The position numbers and the translations under genes are program-made. From Phaeodactylibacter sp. (GTDB taxonomy: Bacteria; Bacteroidota; Bacteroidia; Chitinophagales; Saprospiraceae): a DNA stretch of 64,000 nt. The notes below the pieces were generated by a model. The model did not search any database. It saw nothing but the letters and a program-made list of their open reading frames with translations, and was not told the origin of the DNA. This document shows positions 42,712 to 50,996 of this stretch, one piece after another (the stretch's first letter is position 1; each line of letters begins with the position of its first letter). The stretch covers positions 154,959 to 218,958 of the forward strand of contig NZ_JALEGS010000050.1 of the NCBI RefSeq assembly GCF_022763345.1. The letters run 5' to 3'.

Positions 42712-44079
42712 TCAGACCGTTTCCTCCTGATCTGATGCCGCAACGGACTCCAGTTCTTCCTCAAGCGGTTCCCGAAGTGTGTAATGCAGGAGCAGATAGC
42801 CTGATGTCCCTGCCACAAAGGAGCCGATTAGTATACCCAGCTTAGACTGAGCCAGCAGTGCAGGCATATCAAGAGCGAGGTTGGCTATAAAAAGTGCCAT
42901 TGTGAAACCAATTCCGCCCAGCAAGCCCAGCCCAACCATCTGCACCCATCCGGTTCGCAGGGGCAAGTCGGCAATCCTTAGCTTTACGGCAAGCCATGAA
43001 AAGAGGACAATACCAATGACTTTTCCAAAAAGCAGCGCGACTGCAATATTCACAAACAGGGGCTGACTGAAGACCTCACCGCTCCCACCGATTTTTATTC
43101 CGGCATTAGCCAGCGCAAAAAGTGGCATCACAAAGAAGGCTACAAAATCATTGAGCTGATACTCCAGCCGCTGCAGAGGGGGGAGCACAGAGCGGGCCCG
43201 GTTTCTCAAGTCCTGCAACTGATGCAACTCGGGGTCGGGTATAAATGGCCCTCCCCCATCGGCTTTCTCCATCCTGAACTCATCCAGAAAATCTTCAATA
43301 CGGCTCGCAAACCGGCGGGCACGAAGCTTATTGGTAGCAGGCACTGCCATAGCTACCAGCACTCCGGCTATAGTCGGATGGATACCTGACTTAAACATGT
43401 AGTACCATACCCCCAGACCGCCCAGCAGGTATACCCAGTTGCGTTTGATGCTAAACGTGTGATTGCACAAAAACAAAAATGCCAGGATACCGCCCGACAT
43501 TGCCAACGCGCCCCAGTGAACTTCGTGAGAATAAAAGACGGTAATGACAAAAATAGCACCCAGGTCATCTACAATAGCAAAGGCAGTCAGAAATACCTTC
43601 ATACCCAAAGGTACCCGGCTACCCAGCAAAGAAAGTATGCCAATAGAGAAGGCAATATCTGTCGCCATAGGAATACCCCAGCCTTTCATGCCCGGGCCAG
43701 CGTCCTGAAGCAAAAAGAACAGGCCGACCGGTACGGCCATACCGCCCACAGCAGCCAGCAACGGCAATGCGGCTTTACGTGGCGTAGACAATTCACCGTC
43801 AATCACTTCCTTTTTTATTTCCAGCCCTATCGTAAAGAAGAAAATGGCCATCAACCCGTCATTCACCCATAGCAGCAACGGCTTGGAGAAGCTGTCTTCC
43901 CCAATGGAAATGCTTACCGGCGTGTCCCATAAATCAAAGTAGGCAGGAGCCAGAGGAGAGTTGGCCCATACCAAAGCGACCACCGTGGACAGAATAAGCA
44001 AAATTCCACTTGAAGAATCATTACGGATAAATTGTCGAAAGGGCGCGGTAATGGACTGGAGGAGTGTTTTAGGCTGCAT
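42712..44079 (-). CDS. nhaA: Na+/H+ antiporter NhaA
   Basis: The 455-residue protein exchanges Na+ for H+ across the inner membrane and has about twelve membrane segments. Typical NhaA blocks are FWVNDGLMAIFFFTIGLEIK-like (LLWVNDGLMAIFFFTIGLEI), PMATDIAFSIGILSLLG with the paired Asp region (FAIVDDLGAI) that binds the ion, and PLFALANAGI. It is divergent from the baeRF-type gene, and a peptidase separates it from the mrp operon. Confidence 0.95.
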   Translation of the reverse strand: MQPKTLLQSITAPFRQFIRNDSSSGILLILSTVVALVWANSPLAPAYFDLWDTPVSISIGEDSFSKPLLLWVNDGLMAIFFFTIGLEIKKEVIDGELSTPRKAALPLLAAVGGMAVPVGLFFLLQDAGPGMKGWGIPMATDIAFSIGILSLLGSRVPLGMKVFLTAFAIVDDLGAIFVITVFYSHEVHWGALAMSGGILAFLFLCNHTFSIKRNWVYLLGGLGVWYYMFKSGIHPTIAGVLVAMAVPATNKLRARRFASRIEDFLDEFRMEKADGGGPFIPDPELHQLQDLRNRARSVLPPLQRLEYQLNDFVAFFVMPLFALANAGIKIGGSGEVFSQPLFVNIAVALLFGKVIGIVLFSWLAVKLRIADLPLRTGWVQMVGLGLLGGIGFTMALFIANLALDMPALLAQSKLGILIGSFVAGTSGYLLLHYTLREPLEEELESVAASDQEETV

Positions 44080-44113
44080 GTAGCGATTGACGTGTTAATC
44101 AATTGATTTCCAA

Positions 44114-44121
44114 TAATTTTG
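44114..44121 (+). promoter_or_regulatory. TAnnTTTG -7 box for the baeRF-type gene
   Basis: TAATTTTG lies 72 bases before the ATG at 44193, with a TTG at 44087-44089 slightly too far upstream (24-base spacer). It supports 44193 over an in-frame TTG at 44103, which would lie upstream of the box. Confidence 0.4.
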
Positions 44122-44192
44122 AACTGTCAATTACTGAACATGGAAATCAAACCCCATGTTCTAACAGTGAAATCAGTAAAAAAAATCTTGAT

Positions 44193-45344
44193 ATGCTAAA
44201 CCGACAAACCTTTCATACACTTGCTCAAGTCAATACTCCTCACTGCGTAAGCATCTATGTACCGGGGTATCCTTCTGAGCAGGGTGTGGAAAGCCGTTCT
44301 TTTCTGAAAAAAATGCTTAACGATGCTGCCGACCGGCTAATGCAAAACGGTATGTCAGATAAAAATGCCCGGGCCCACCTGTTCAATGGCTACGAACTGC
44401 TCAATGAGGCAGAGCGCTGGCAGCAGCTTGAATCCAGCTATGCCCTGTTCATCGGTCCGGAAACCTTCGAAGCGCTGGAACTCAATCGCCAGGTATCGCC
44501 CCGATTGATTGTGGACCAGCGGTTTTACCTGTTGCCATTAATCAGCGAAATGAGTACGGCCAACGAATTCTACGTCCTGGCGCTGGGTGAATCAGAAGCT
44601 GGTCTGTACCGCGGCGACGCCAACTCCATACAACCTGTACCTGCTGATGAGCAACTCCCCGAAAACATGGAAGCTGCTTTGGAAATGGATACCGAAATGC
44701 GCAACGTACAAATGAACCGGGGCGCTGCTGCCTTTGATACCACCATTTTCGAAGGGGATGAAATGGGGCATGACCATCGCCTTAAGCAGTACAAAAGGTA
44801 CTGTTATCAGGTGGACCAGGGCGTGCAGGCTATATTGGAGGAGGCCAACGCCCCTGTCGTTTTGGCAACGACCGACCAAATAGCGCCTATCTATAAAGAA
44901 ACCAGTGACTATACAGACATCGCACCGGTCCACATCAGCGGTACGCCGGAGCAGCTGTCTCATCAGCAGATGCATAAGCAGGCACTGGAAATCATTCGCG
45001 ACTTCCACCACAACCAGAAAGATCGGAAAATGGAAGGTTTTGGCGATTATGACGACAAAGAGCTCGCCTCTTCATCTGTATTTGAAATCCTGCCCCGTGC
45101 CTACAAAGGCGAGGTGGAAACCTTATTTGTAGCGGAAGGACAAAAACGATGGGGTGCTTTCAACCCTAAAAGCGGTAAAGTCGAACTGCACAAAAACCGC
45201 CAGAAAGACAGCGAGGACCTGATCAACCTGACCGCCATTTATGCCTTCCTCAGGGGCACAAGTATTTTCCTTGTGAATCAGGACGATCTTCCTAATTCCA
45301 GCACTCCGATTAATGCTATTTATAAGTCAGGCAACGAATCCTAA
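44193..45344 (+). CDS. baeRF-type (archaeo-eukaryotic release factor-like) protein
   Basis: The product (383 aa) resembles bacterial archaeo-eukaryotic release-factor homologues (baeRF, probably family 7). The N-terminal part reads HCVSIYVPGYPSEQGVESRS, the middle NEFYVLALGESEAGLYRGDA, and the C-terminal eL30-like part VETLFVAEGQKRWGAF. It lacks a GGQ peptide-release motif. These proteins are thought to act on ribosomes or RNA, but the function is not established. It is divergent from nhaA, and a strong terminator follows. Confidence 0.72.
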   Translation: MLNRQTFHTLAQVNTPHCVSIYVPGYPSEQGVESRSFLKKMLNDAADRLMQNGMSDKNARAHLFNGYELLNEAERWQQLESSYALFIGPETFEALELNRQVSPRLIVDQRFYLLPLISEMSTANEFYVLALGESEAGLYRGDANSIQPVPADEQLPENMEAALEMDTEMRNVQMNRGAAAFDTTIFEGDEMGHDHRLKQYKRYCYQVDQGVQAILEEANAPVVLATTDQIAPIYKETSDYTDIAPVHISGTPEQLSHQQMHKQALEIIRDFHHNQKDRKMEGFGDYDDKELASSSVFEILPRAYKGEVETLFVAEGQKRWGAFNPKSGKVELHKNRQKDSEDLINLTAIYAFLRGTSIFLVNQDDLPNSSTPINAIYKSGNES

Positions 45345-45390
45345 ACTCAGGGTATCTACCCATAAGAACAAAGAACTGATTCCCCCCAAC

Positions 45391-45433
45391 CGGTCGTCTG
45401 CATCATTCGTGATGTGGGCGGCTGTTTTTTTTT
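45391..45433 (+). terminator. Strong Rho-independent terminator with UUCG loop
   Basis: Arms 45391-45405 and 45410-45424 form a 15-bp stem with several G-U pairs and a stable UUCG tetraloop, followed by nine T residues. It ends the baeRF-type transcript. Confidence 0.85.
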
Positions 45434-46973
45434 ACAAGGCAGCCTTAGCTTTTTGTGCGCCATTGACGGCCAGCGCGCGGCCGGGTCCTCTTTCCTGAGC
45501 CATTTCGTACATTTTCAGCGCTTTAGCATAGGATTTCTTCTCCATCAGGTAATCGGCAAAAAATTCGTAAGCGGGGTATACAATCTCCGGTGGTCCGTAG
45601 CTGTAGTCAATATTGTGCTGCGTATTGACCGCTCTGACCATATACTTTTCAGCTTTCTTCTCATCTCCCCTCAGACGCCAAAGCAATGCCTTCAGCTCCA
45701 GCTCCATCACCTCAGCCTGTTTGACCTCCACTTTATTGGCACTGCCCCAGGCGCTGCTCGTGCTGCACATAGGAGCTCCCCCGGTAGCCATAATAATGGT
45801 TGCCTGCTGCCGCTTGTCCGCCAGTGTGTCAATGAAGCCAGCCAACAGCATTTCATCGTTCTGCCGGTAAGCCTGATACCCCTTCAGAAAATACCCGACC
45901 GCCTGATGGCTAACATTCAGGTCGTTCAGTTCCACTTCGGTTGCGGCCAGCGGGTGGTCCCAATTGCCTGTCTCTACCAGAAAGTTGCCCAGCATGCGAA
46001 TCAGGTACGACCGGGCCGTAACCGAAGGCAACTCTGTTGTATAGCCAACCATTTCCGTCAGGATTTCTTCTGCTTTATCAAAATTCCCCTTTTGCAAATA
46101 ACCATACTGCAACCAGTGGAACGCATGGTAACTCCGGGCATCGTTGTCCAGCCCCTTTGCTTTCATACGCTCCACGCTCGCGTCGTAGGAGGCAATATTC
46201 GAGGTAATAACTTCGTCCCACATGCCCATTGCTACATAAATATGAGAAGGCATATGCAGGGCGTGTGCAGCATCGGGGGCAACCTTGGAATAGCTATTGG
46301 CGGCATCAAGTGCCAGACGGGCGTGAGCCGGATCATCGTAGGAATGAATAAGGTAGTGCAGCGCACCCGGGTGAGATGGGTTTTCGCGGATAATGCTCTG
46401 CGCAATACCGGCGCCTTTCTCAAAGACCGCCTTATCCCGGCCAGCCTGCACACTGCCCAGCAGGGACAACGCGTAAAATGCAGCCACTTCCTGCTGCCCC
46501 GGGTACTTTTCGTACAGTTCGCTCATAAATTCAGCGTAAGCCTGATCGCGGTCCGCCTTCTCCCCTTCTCCATACAGCACATTCAGGGAACGGATCAGGT
46601 CCTTTTCCAGGTCAGTCCCTGCTTTAGCCAGTCGCTTATCCAGGTTTTTGCCCAGCCGTTCCATCGCACTTCGCCCTTTTTCCGCTTGTTGCCGGTGCCA
46701 AATCGGCTGATTGTAGGTCATCGCTTCGCCCCAGTAGGCCATCGCAAAATCCTCATCCGCTTCCTGTGCTTTCTGAAAAGCCGCACGGGCATCTTCGTAT
46801 TCGAAGCTATGCAGCAACAGCAGCCCCTTTTCGAAGTGCGGCAGAGCTTCAGGAGCCCCGGTCACCTTCATATCTACCTCACCGAGCTGATAAGCAGCAG
46901 CAGCTTGTTCATCCGTATCGCACCCCAAGAAAGCAGCAATAGCGAACAGCAAAAAAACAGACTTTCTGAACAT
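45432..46973 (-). CDS. TPR-repeat lipoprotein
   Basis: The 513-residue product has a lipoprotein signal (FLLFAIAAFLGC, acylated Cys 18). Helical repeats follow: LPHFEKGLLLLHSFEYEDAR, AAFQKAQEADEDFAMAYWGE, and more toward the end (KALKMYEMAQERGPGRA). The phrase AYWGEAMTYNQPIW and the clustered His/Asp (HYLIHSYDDPAHARLALDAA, HALHMPSHIYVAMGMWDEV) match a family of tetratricopeptide proteins of unknown function, sometimes found near copper or redox genes. The His-rich motifs hint at metal binding. A protein-interaction role in the periplasm is likely. Confidence 0.78.
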   Translation of the reverse strand: MFRKSVFLLFAIAAFLGCDTDEQAAAAYQLGEVDMKVTGAPEALPHFEKGLLLLHSFEYEDARAAFQKAQEADEDFAMAYWGEAMTYNQPIWHRQQAEKGRSAMERLGKNLDKRLAKAGTDLEKDLIRSLNVLYGEGEKADRDQAYAEFMSELYEKYPGQQEVAAFYALSLLGSVQAGRDKAVFEKGAGIAQSIIRENPSHPGALHYLIHSYDDPAHARLALDAANSYSKVAPDAAHALHMPSHIYVAMGMWDEVITSNIASYDASVERMKAKGLDNDARSYHAFHWLQYGYLQKGNFDKAEEILTEMVGYTTELPSVTARSYLIRMLGNFLVETGNWDHPLAATEVELNDLNVSHQAVGYFLKGYQAYRQNDEMLLAGFIDTLADKRQQATIIMATGGAPMCSTSSAWGSANKVEVKQAEVMELELKALLWRLRGDEKKAEKYMVRAVNTQHNIDYSYGPPEIVYPAYEFFADYLMEKKSYAKALKMYEMAQERGPGRALAVNGAQKAKAAL

Positions 46974-47330
46974 AACACCCTTTTTTTCACAAAGCTAAGC
47001 ATTAATTAATTCTGAAAAACCTCCGGGGATAATTGAATAAAAACTCAAATATCATTAATATTGACATGGAAAGGGGTAACGGACTTTTATTTCCCTTCAG
47101 CACGTCCTGCCAAAAGCTCAACAACCTGCGTTAAGCAAGCACTTCGCAATCCTACTACAAAAATTATTTACAGTTCTGCCATCATACGGTTGAGAGGGTT
47201 ATGCCTGAACCTACTTCTACAGGCATCTCCCGCAGTATCTATCTATACTGTGACCATTCCCGTGTTGGGGGACCTTTTCAATGCAATGAATACGATAGCA
47301 TATTTATATACTTATACAACCATTTGAACT
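46974..47330. other. 357-bp divergent intergenic region
   Basis: This gap separates the TPR lipoprotein from the DUF1800 operon. A minus-strand -7 box lies at 46990-46997. No plus-strand TAnnTTTG box is seen near the DUF1800 start; the last 60 bases before it are very A/T-rich. No gene or RNA is recognised. Confidence 0.5.
46990..46997 (-). promoter_or_regulatory. TAnnTTTG -7 box for the TPR lipoprotein gene
   Basis: On the minus strand TAGCTTTG lies 16 bases before the ATG at 46973, giving a short leader. No proper -33 element is visible. Confidence 0.4.
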
Positions 47331-48944
47331 ATGGCGAATCTAAGTCCCAGGCCGGGGCTTCTCGGTAACAGGCTTGCTGCCCATTTGCTCCGGCGGGCGT
47401 CCTTTGCGAGTTCCAAAGCGCGGATTAACGCCTTTGCCAGCATGACCGCAACGGAAGCAGTAGAAACCCTCCTGGCTATCCCTCCCCTCGTGCATCCCGA
47501 AGGGCCTATCAACTGGATGGACAGCACAACGCCCTGGCTAACCACAGGCCCCTACAGTAGTGGACCGGATACCTTTATGGGTAGAAAGCGGCGTGCTGTA
47601 TGGCTTTGGGTGGCTAATGAAATGCTCCATGACCCATCAGTGCGGCATAAAATGGCACTGTTCTGGCACAGTATTTTCGTAACAGAGCAGGACCGCGACT
47701 GGTCTGAATTTGACCTGTTCAGGCTGTTCCAAATGTACGCCACAGGCAATGTAAAAACGCTGGCGTACAAGGTCACCCTCGACAATAAAATGCTGCGCTA
47801 CCTCAATAACAACAACAACCGGCGCGACAGCCCTAACGAAAATTACGCCCGGGAGTTCCTGGAGCTTTTCACCATCCTTAAAGGGCCTGTGCAGGGTACC
47901 GGCGATTACACCAACTACACTGAAGAAGATATCAAGCAGGCTGCCCGTGTCCTCACCGGTTTCGATGATGAAGGCTTCGAAAATAAAGACCCGGAAACGG
48001 GGCTGGCTACCGGGCGGGCCATCTACAACCGCCACCACCCTGGCTTCAAAACCTTTTCCGCTGCTTTTGGGAATCAAACCATCACCGGGGCAACCGATGA
48101 GGCGGATATGTTCCGGGAGTTGCAGGACTTCGTGGACATGGTCTTCAACCAACCGGAGACCGCACGGGCTTACGTACGCCGACTCTACCACTTTTTTGTA
48201 AAGGATACCATCAATGAGGAAGCTGAGCAGGACATCATAGCGCCACTGGCAGACCAACTCTACAATGAGGGTTATCATATCGAAAACACCTTAAAAACCC
48301 TACTTTGCAGCCGTCATTTCTACGATGAAGATGATAGCAATGCAAAGGATGAAGTGATCGGTGGCAAACTGAAAAGCCCGCTGGATTATGTCCTCGGCGC
48401 CATCAACCTCTTTGATGCCAATAAAATGGGAGTGCTCAATGAAAACGTGGAGCATTACGACACCACCGCTCAGCGCTTTTTGTACAACCACCTGGAGCAC
48501 ATCGGTTTCACCTTCTATCCCCTCTCTGTAGAAGGCTATCCGGGTTTCTTTAAAGCGCCCAATTACAGTAAATTCTGGTTTGATCAGTCCACCATCGCCT
48601 ACCGGTTTCGGCTGCCCTATGCGCTACTGGAAGGCAAGACGGTTCAGAACAACCGGGATATTCCGTTTCAGGTCGACCTCGTCCCTTTCTTCCGGGACAA
48701 TTTCGCCAATCAGGAGTATGCCGGGGAACTGGTCCGGCAATTTTTAGAGCTAACGCTGCCCGAAATGCCACAAGGCCAACGGTTTGACTATTTCTTACAA
48801 AAACTGCTGGGCGACCTCAGCCCCATCAACTGGATGTTTGAATGGCAGGGCTATCTGCAGTCTGGCAACGAAGAATCCGTCAAAGTGGCCCTCACCGACC
48901 TCTTTGAAGCCGTCGTGGGCTCACCGGAATTCCAATCTTTCTAA
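47331..48944 (+). CDS. DUF1800 domain protein
   Basis: The 537-residue protein matches the DUF1800 family: HLLRRASFASSKARINAFAS at the start, the block MLRYLNNNNNRRDSPNENYA, REFLELFTI, and VLTGFDDEGFENKD in the middle. No clear signal peptide is present. DUF1800 genes are almost always followed by DUF1501 genes, as here after 20 bases; the function is unknown but is usually tied to exported or surface proteins. It is the first gene of a three-gene operon. Confidence 0.9.
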   Translation: MANLSPRPGLLGNRLAAHLLRRASFASSKARINAFASMTATEAVETLLAIPPLVHPEGPINWMDSTTPWLTTGPYSSGPDTFMGRKRRAVWLWVANEMLHDPSVRHKMALFWHSIFVTEQDRDWSEFDLFRLFQMYATGNVKTLAYKVTLDNKMLRYLNNNNNRRDSPNENYAREFLELFTILKGPVQGTGDYTNYTEEDIKQAARVLTGFDDEGFENKDPETGLATGRAIYNRHHPGFKTFSAAFGNQTITGATDEADMFRELQDFVDMVFNQPETARAYVRRLYHFFVKDTINEEAEQDIIAPLADQLYNEGYHIENTLKTLLCSRHFYDEDDSNAKDEVIGGKLKSPLDYVLGAINLFDANKMGVLNENVEHYDTTAQRFLYNHLEHIGFTFYPLSVEGYPGFFKAPNYSKFWFDQSTIAYRFRLPYALLEGKTVQNNRDIPFQVDLVPFFRDNFANQEYAGELVRQFLELTLPEMPQGQRFDYFLQKLLGDLSPINWMFEWQGYLQSGNEESVKVALTDLFEAVVGSPEFQSF

Positions 48945-48964
48945 AACCGACCAACACCGAAATC

Positions 48965-50989
48965 ATGAACAGAAGAAATTTCCTTCAACAATCGGCAGCA
49001 CTGGGCATGTACCCTCTCCTGGCCGGTGCGATGCCCCTGAGCGGAATCGCCTCGACCACGCCCTTTCTGCCGAACCCCTGTGAAGTGACTGACCGCAGTG
49101 TCGTCATCATATTCCTCAACGGTGCCAATGATATCTTCAACACAGCCGTGCCCCTGTCCCAATTTTCAGCCTATACTCAATTCCGCCCCTCCATTCACTT
49201 GCCGGAACAAAGCCTGATCACCCTGGACGACAGCCTCAGCGACGATCAGGCTCTGGGGCTTCACCCCCGCCTTTCGGCCTTTAAAAACCTGTACGATGAT
49301 GGCTTACTGACGATGGTACAGGGGGTTGGCTATGATCAGCCCAACCGTTCCCACTTCAAATCCACAGAGAACTGGCTGACCGGCAGCGGTGGCGCACTGC
49401 AAAATGAAAAAAGCGGCTGGATGGCCCGGTTCCTGGAAGATCGCTACCCGGGCTACAACGGTACGCCCTTTGACGGTGAGCCGGACCCCCTGGCCCTCCT
49501 ATTTGGCAATACCATCTCTACCGGCTTCCACTCTGCCGCTGAGCACCGCCTGGAGATCAACCTCTCCGGGCAGGATCCTTCCGGGTTTTACATCATGATT
49601 TCCTCCCTGGGCGGGGCACCCATTATGGACATTCCCGATACAGACCACGGCGGCATACTGAACCACATACAGACCATCAGTAACAGCGTGAATGTCTACG
49701 CCTCCCGGATTTCAGACACCTTCAACAACGGCACCAATTCGGCAGACTACCCCAACAGCTCCCTGGGCAATCAGCTCAAAACCATTGCCCGGATGATGGC
49801 TGGGGGCAGCCGCACCAAAATCTATATGGCCAGCAAAGGTGGCTGGGACAACCACAATAACATGGTGCAGTACAACAATAATACAGAGGGCACGCACGCC
49901 AACCTCCTCGGTGACCTGAGCGAATCCGTAGCGGCGTTCCAGGAAGATATCCAAAACATGGGCCTCGACAACAAGGTGCTGACTGTGATTTTCTCAGAAT
50001 TTGGCCGCAAAATCATTCAAAACGGCAGCCGAGGCACCGACCACGGTACCCTTAGTTCCATGTTCCTCATCGGCCGGGGCGTGGACGGTGGCGTAATCGG
50101 CAACAATATCAACCTTAGCGATCAGGACAATCCCGGTGCGCCTAATCCCGAACAGATTCAGTACGACTACAGGCAGGTGTTCTCTACTGTGCTTCAGGAC
50201 TGGCTTGGAGCCAATGACGATTCACTTAGCAGCACCTTCAAGCGGCAGGAATACATTTCCAACCGGCCCAATTTGATCAATGAAAGCAATCTGGTGCCTG
50301 ACTCCTGCTACTATAGTCCGCAGCCACCGGTGACCTGCGCCTGCATACGAGTGCGCCTTTTCCTCGAAGGCTTCTACGATCCGCAGCTACAGCAAATGCA
50401 TACCCAACTGCTGGATCAGAATGCATTGCCATCCACTCAGCCCTACAGCGCTGCTCCCTTTAACTATGAAGGCACCGAAACCGTAATAACCTGGCCGGAA
50501 GATACCGTTGACTGGGTGCTGGTTGAGTTGCGCAGCGCCAATAACCTGGCCTATACCGTAGCACGGAAGGCTTTCCTCCTTCGCGCCGATGGGCAGTTGA
50601 TGGGAACCAACGGTACGCCAGGCATCTCCTTCGACGAAGTCCCCGACGGCACCTATCACCTGGCTGTTTTCCACCGCAACCATCTTGCGGTGGTTTCTGC
50701 CGAGCCTATTCCCACAGACAGCCCGAACTTCCAGTATGATTTCACAACTAGCGAAAACCGAGCCCTCGGTGACCGGCAGCTCAAAATCACCGGACAGGTA
50801 TGGGCCATGCGCAGTGGCGATGCCGACCACAATCACGTCATCAACAATCAGGACTACAATCTCTGGACAACCCAACAGGGACAGCCCGCCCATTACGACA
50901 ACCATGACCTGAATGCTGATGGTCAGATTGATGCCAATGATTTCCAGCTCTGGCGCGGCAACCGCAGCAAACTGGGCCAATTAAAATAA
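48965..50989 (+). CDS. DUF1501 protein with C-terminal dockerin-like domain
   Basis: The 674-residue product starts with a twin-arginine-like leader (NRRNFLQQSAALGMYPLLAG). The DUF1501 (sulfatase-fold) domain fills ~35-460: VVIIFLNGANDIFNTAVPL, TVIFSEFGRKI and SRGTDHGTLSSMFLIGRGVD. A beta module with Cys pairs follows (~455-610). Residues 616-668 hold two EF-hand-like loops (SGDADHNHVINNQDYN and DLNADGQIDANDFQLW), the pattern of a type I dockerin. It lies 20 bases after the DUF1800 gene and 7 bases before a gene whose product starts with a cohesin-like domain. No T9SS tail is present. Confidence 0.85.
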   Translation: MNRRNFLQQSAALGMYPLLAGAMPLSGIASTTPFLPNPCEVTDRSVVIIFLNGANDIFNTAVPLSQFSAYTQFRPSIHLPEQSLITLDDSLSDDQALGLHPRLSAFKNLYDDGLLTMVQGVGYDQPNRSHFKSTENWLTGSGGALQNEKSGWMARFLEDRYPGYNGTPFDGEPDPLALLFGNTISTGFHSAAEHRLEINLSGQDPSGFYIMISSLGGAPIMDIPDTDHGGILNHIQTISNSVNVYASRISDTFNNGTNSADYPNSSLGNQLKTIARMMAGGSRTKIYMASKGGWDNHNNMVQYNNNTEGTHANLLGDLSESVAAFQEDIQNMGLDNKVLTVIFSEFGRKIIQNGSRGTDHGTLSSMFLIGRGVDGGVIGNNINLSDQDNPGAPNPEQIQYDYRQVFSTVLQDWLGANDDSLSSTFKRQEYISNRPNLINESNLVPDSCYYSPQPPVTCACIRVRLFLEGFYDPQLQQMHTQLLDQNALPSTQPYSAAPFNYEGTETVITWPEDTVDWVLVELRSANNLAYTVARKAFLLRADGQLMGTNGTPGISFDEVPDGTYHLAVFHRNHLAVVSAEPIPTDSPNFQYDFTTSENRALGDRQLKITGQVWAMRSGDADHNHVINNQDYNLWTTQQGQPAHYDNHDLNADGQIDANDFQLWRGNRSKLGQLK

Positions 50990-50996
50990 CCGAACG

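Noticed and set aside
45414..47009. Long plus-strand ORF opposite the TPR lipoprotein gene
   Set aside because: It is fully antisense to a gene with a lipoprotein signal and TPR repeats; its own translation is Phe/His/Gln-rich with no domain.
47061..47327. Short plus-strand ORF before the DUF1800 gene
   Set aside because: No promoter or domain, and its composition (Thr/Ser/Ile-rich) is unlike neighbouring genes.
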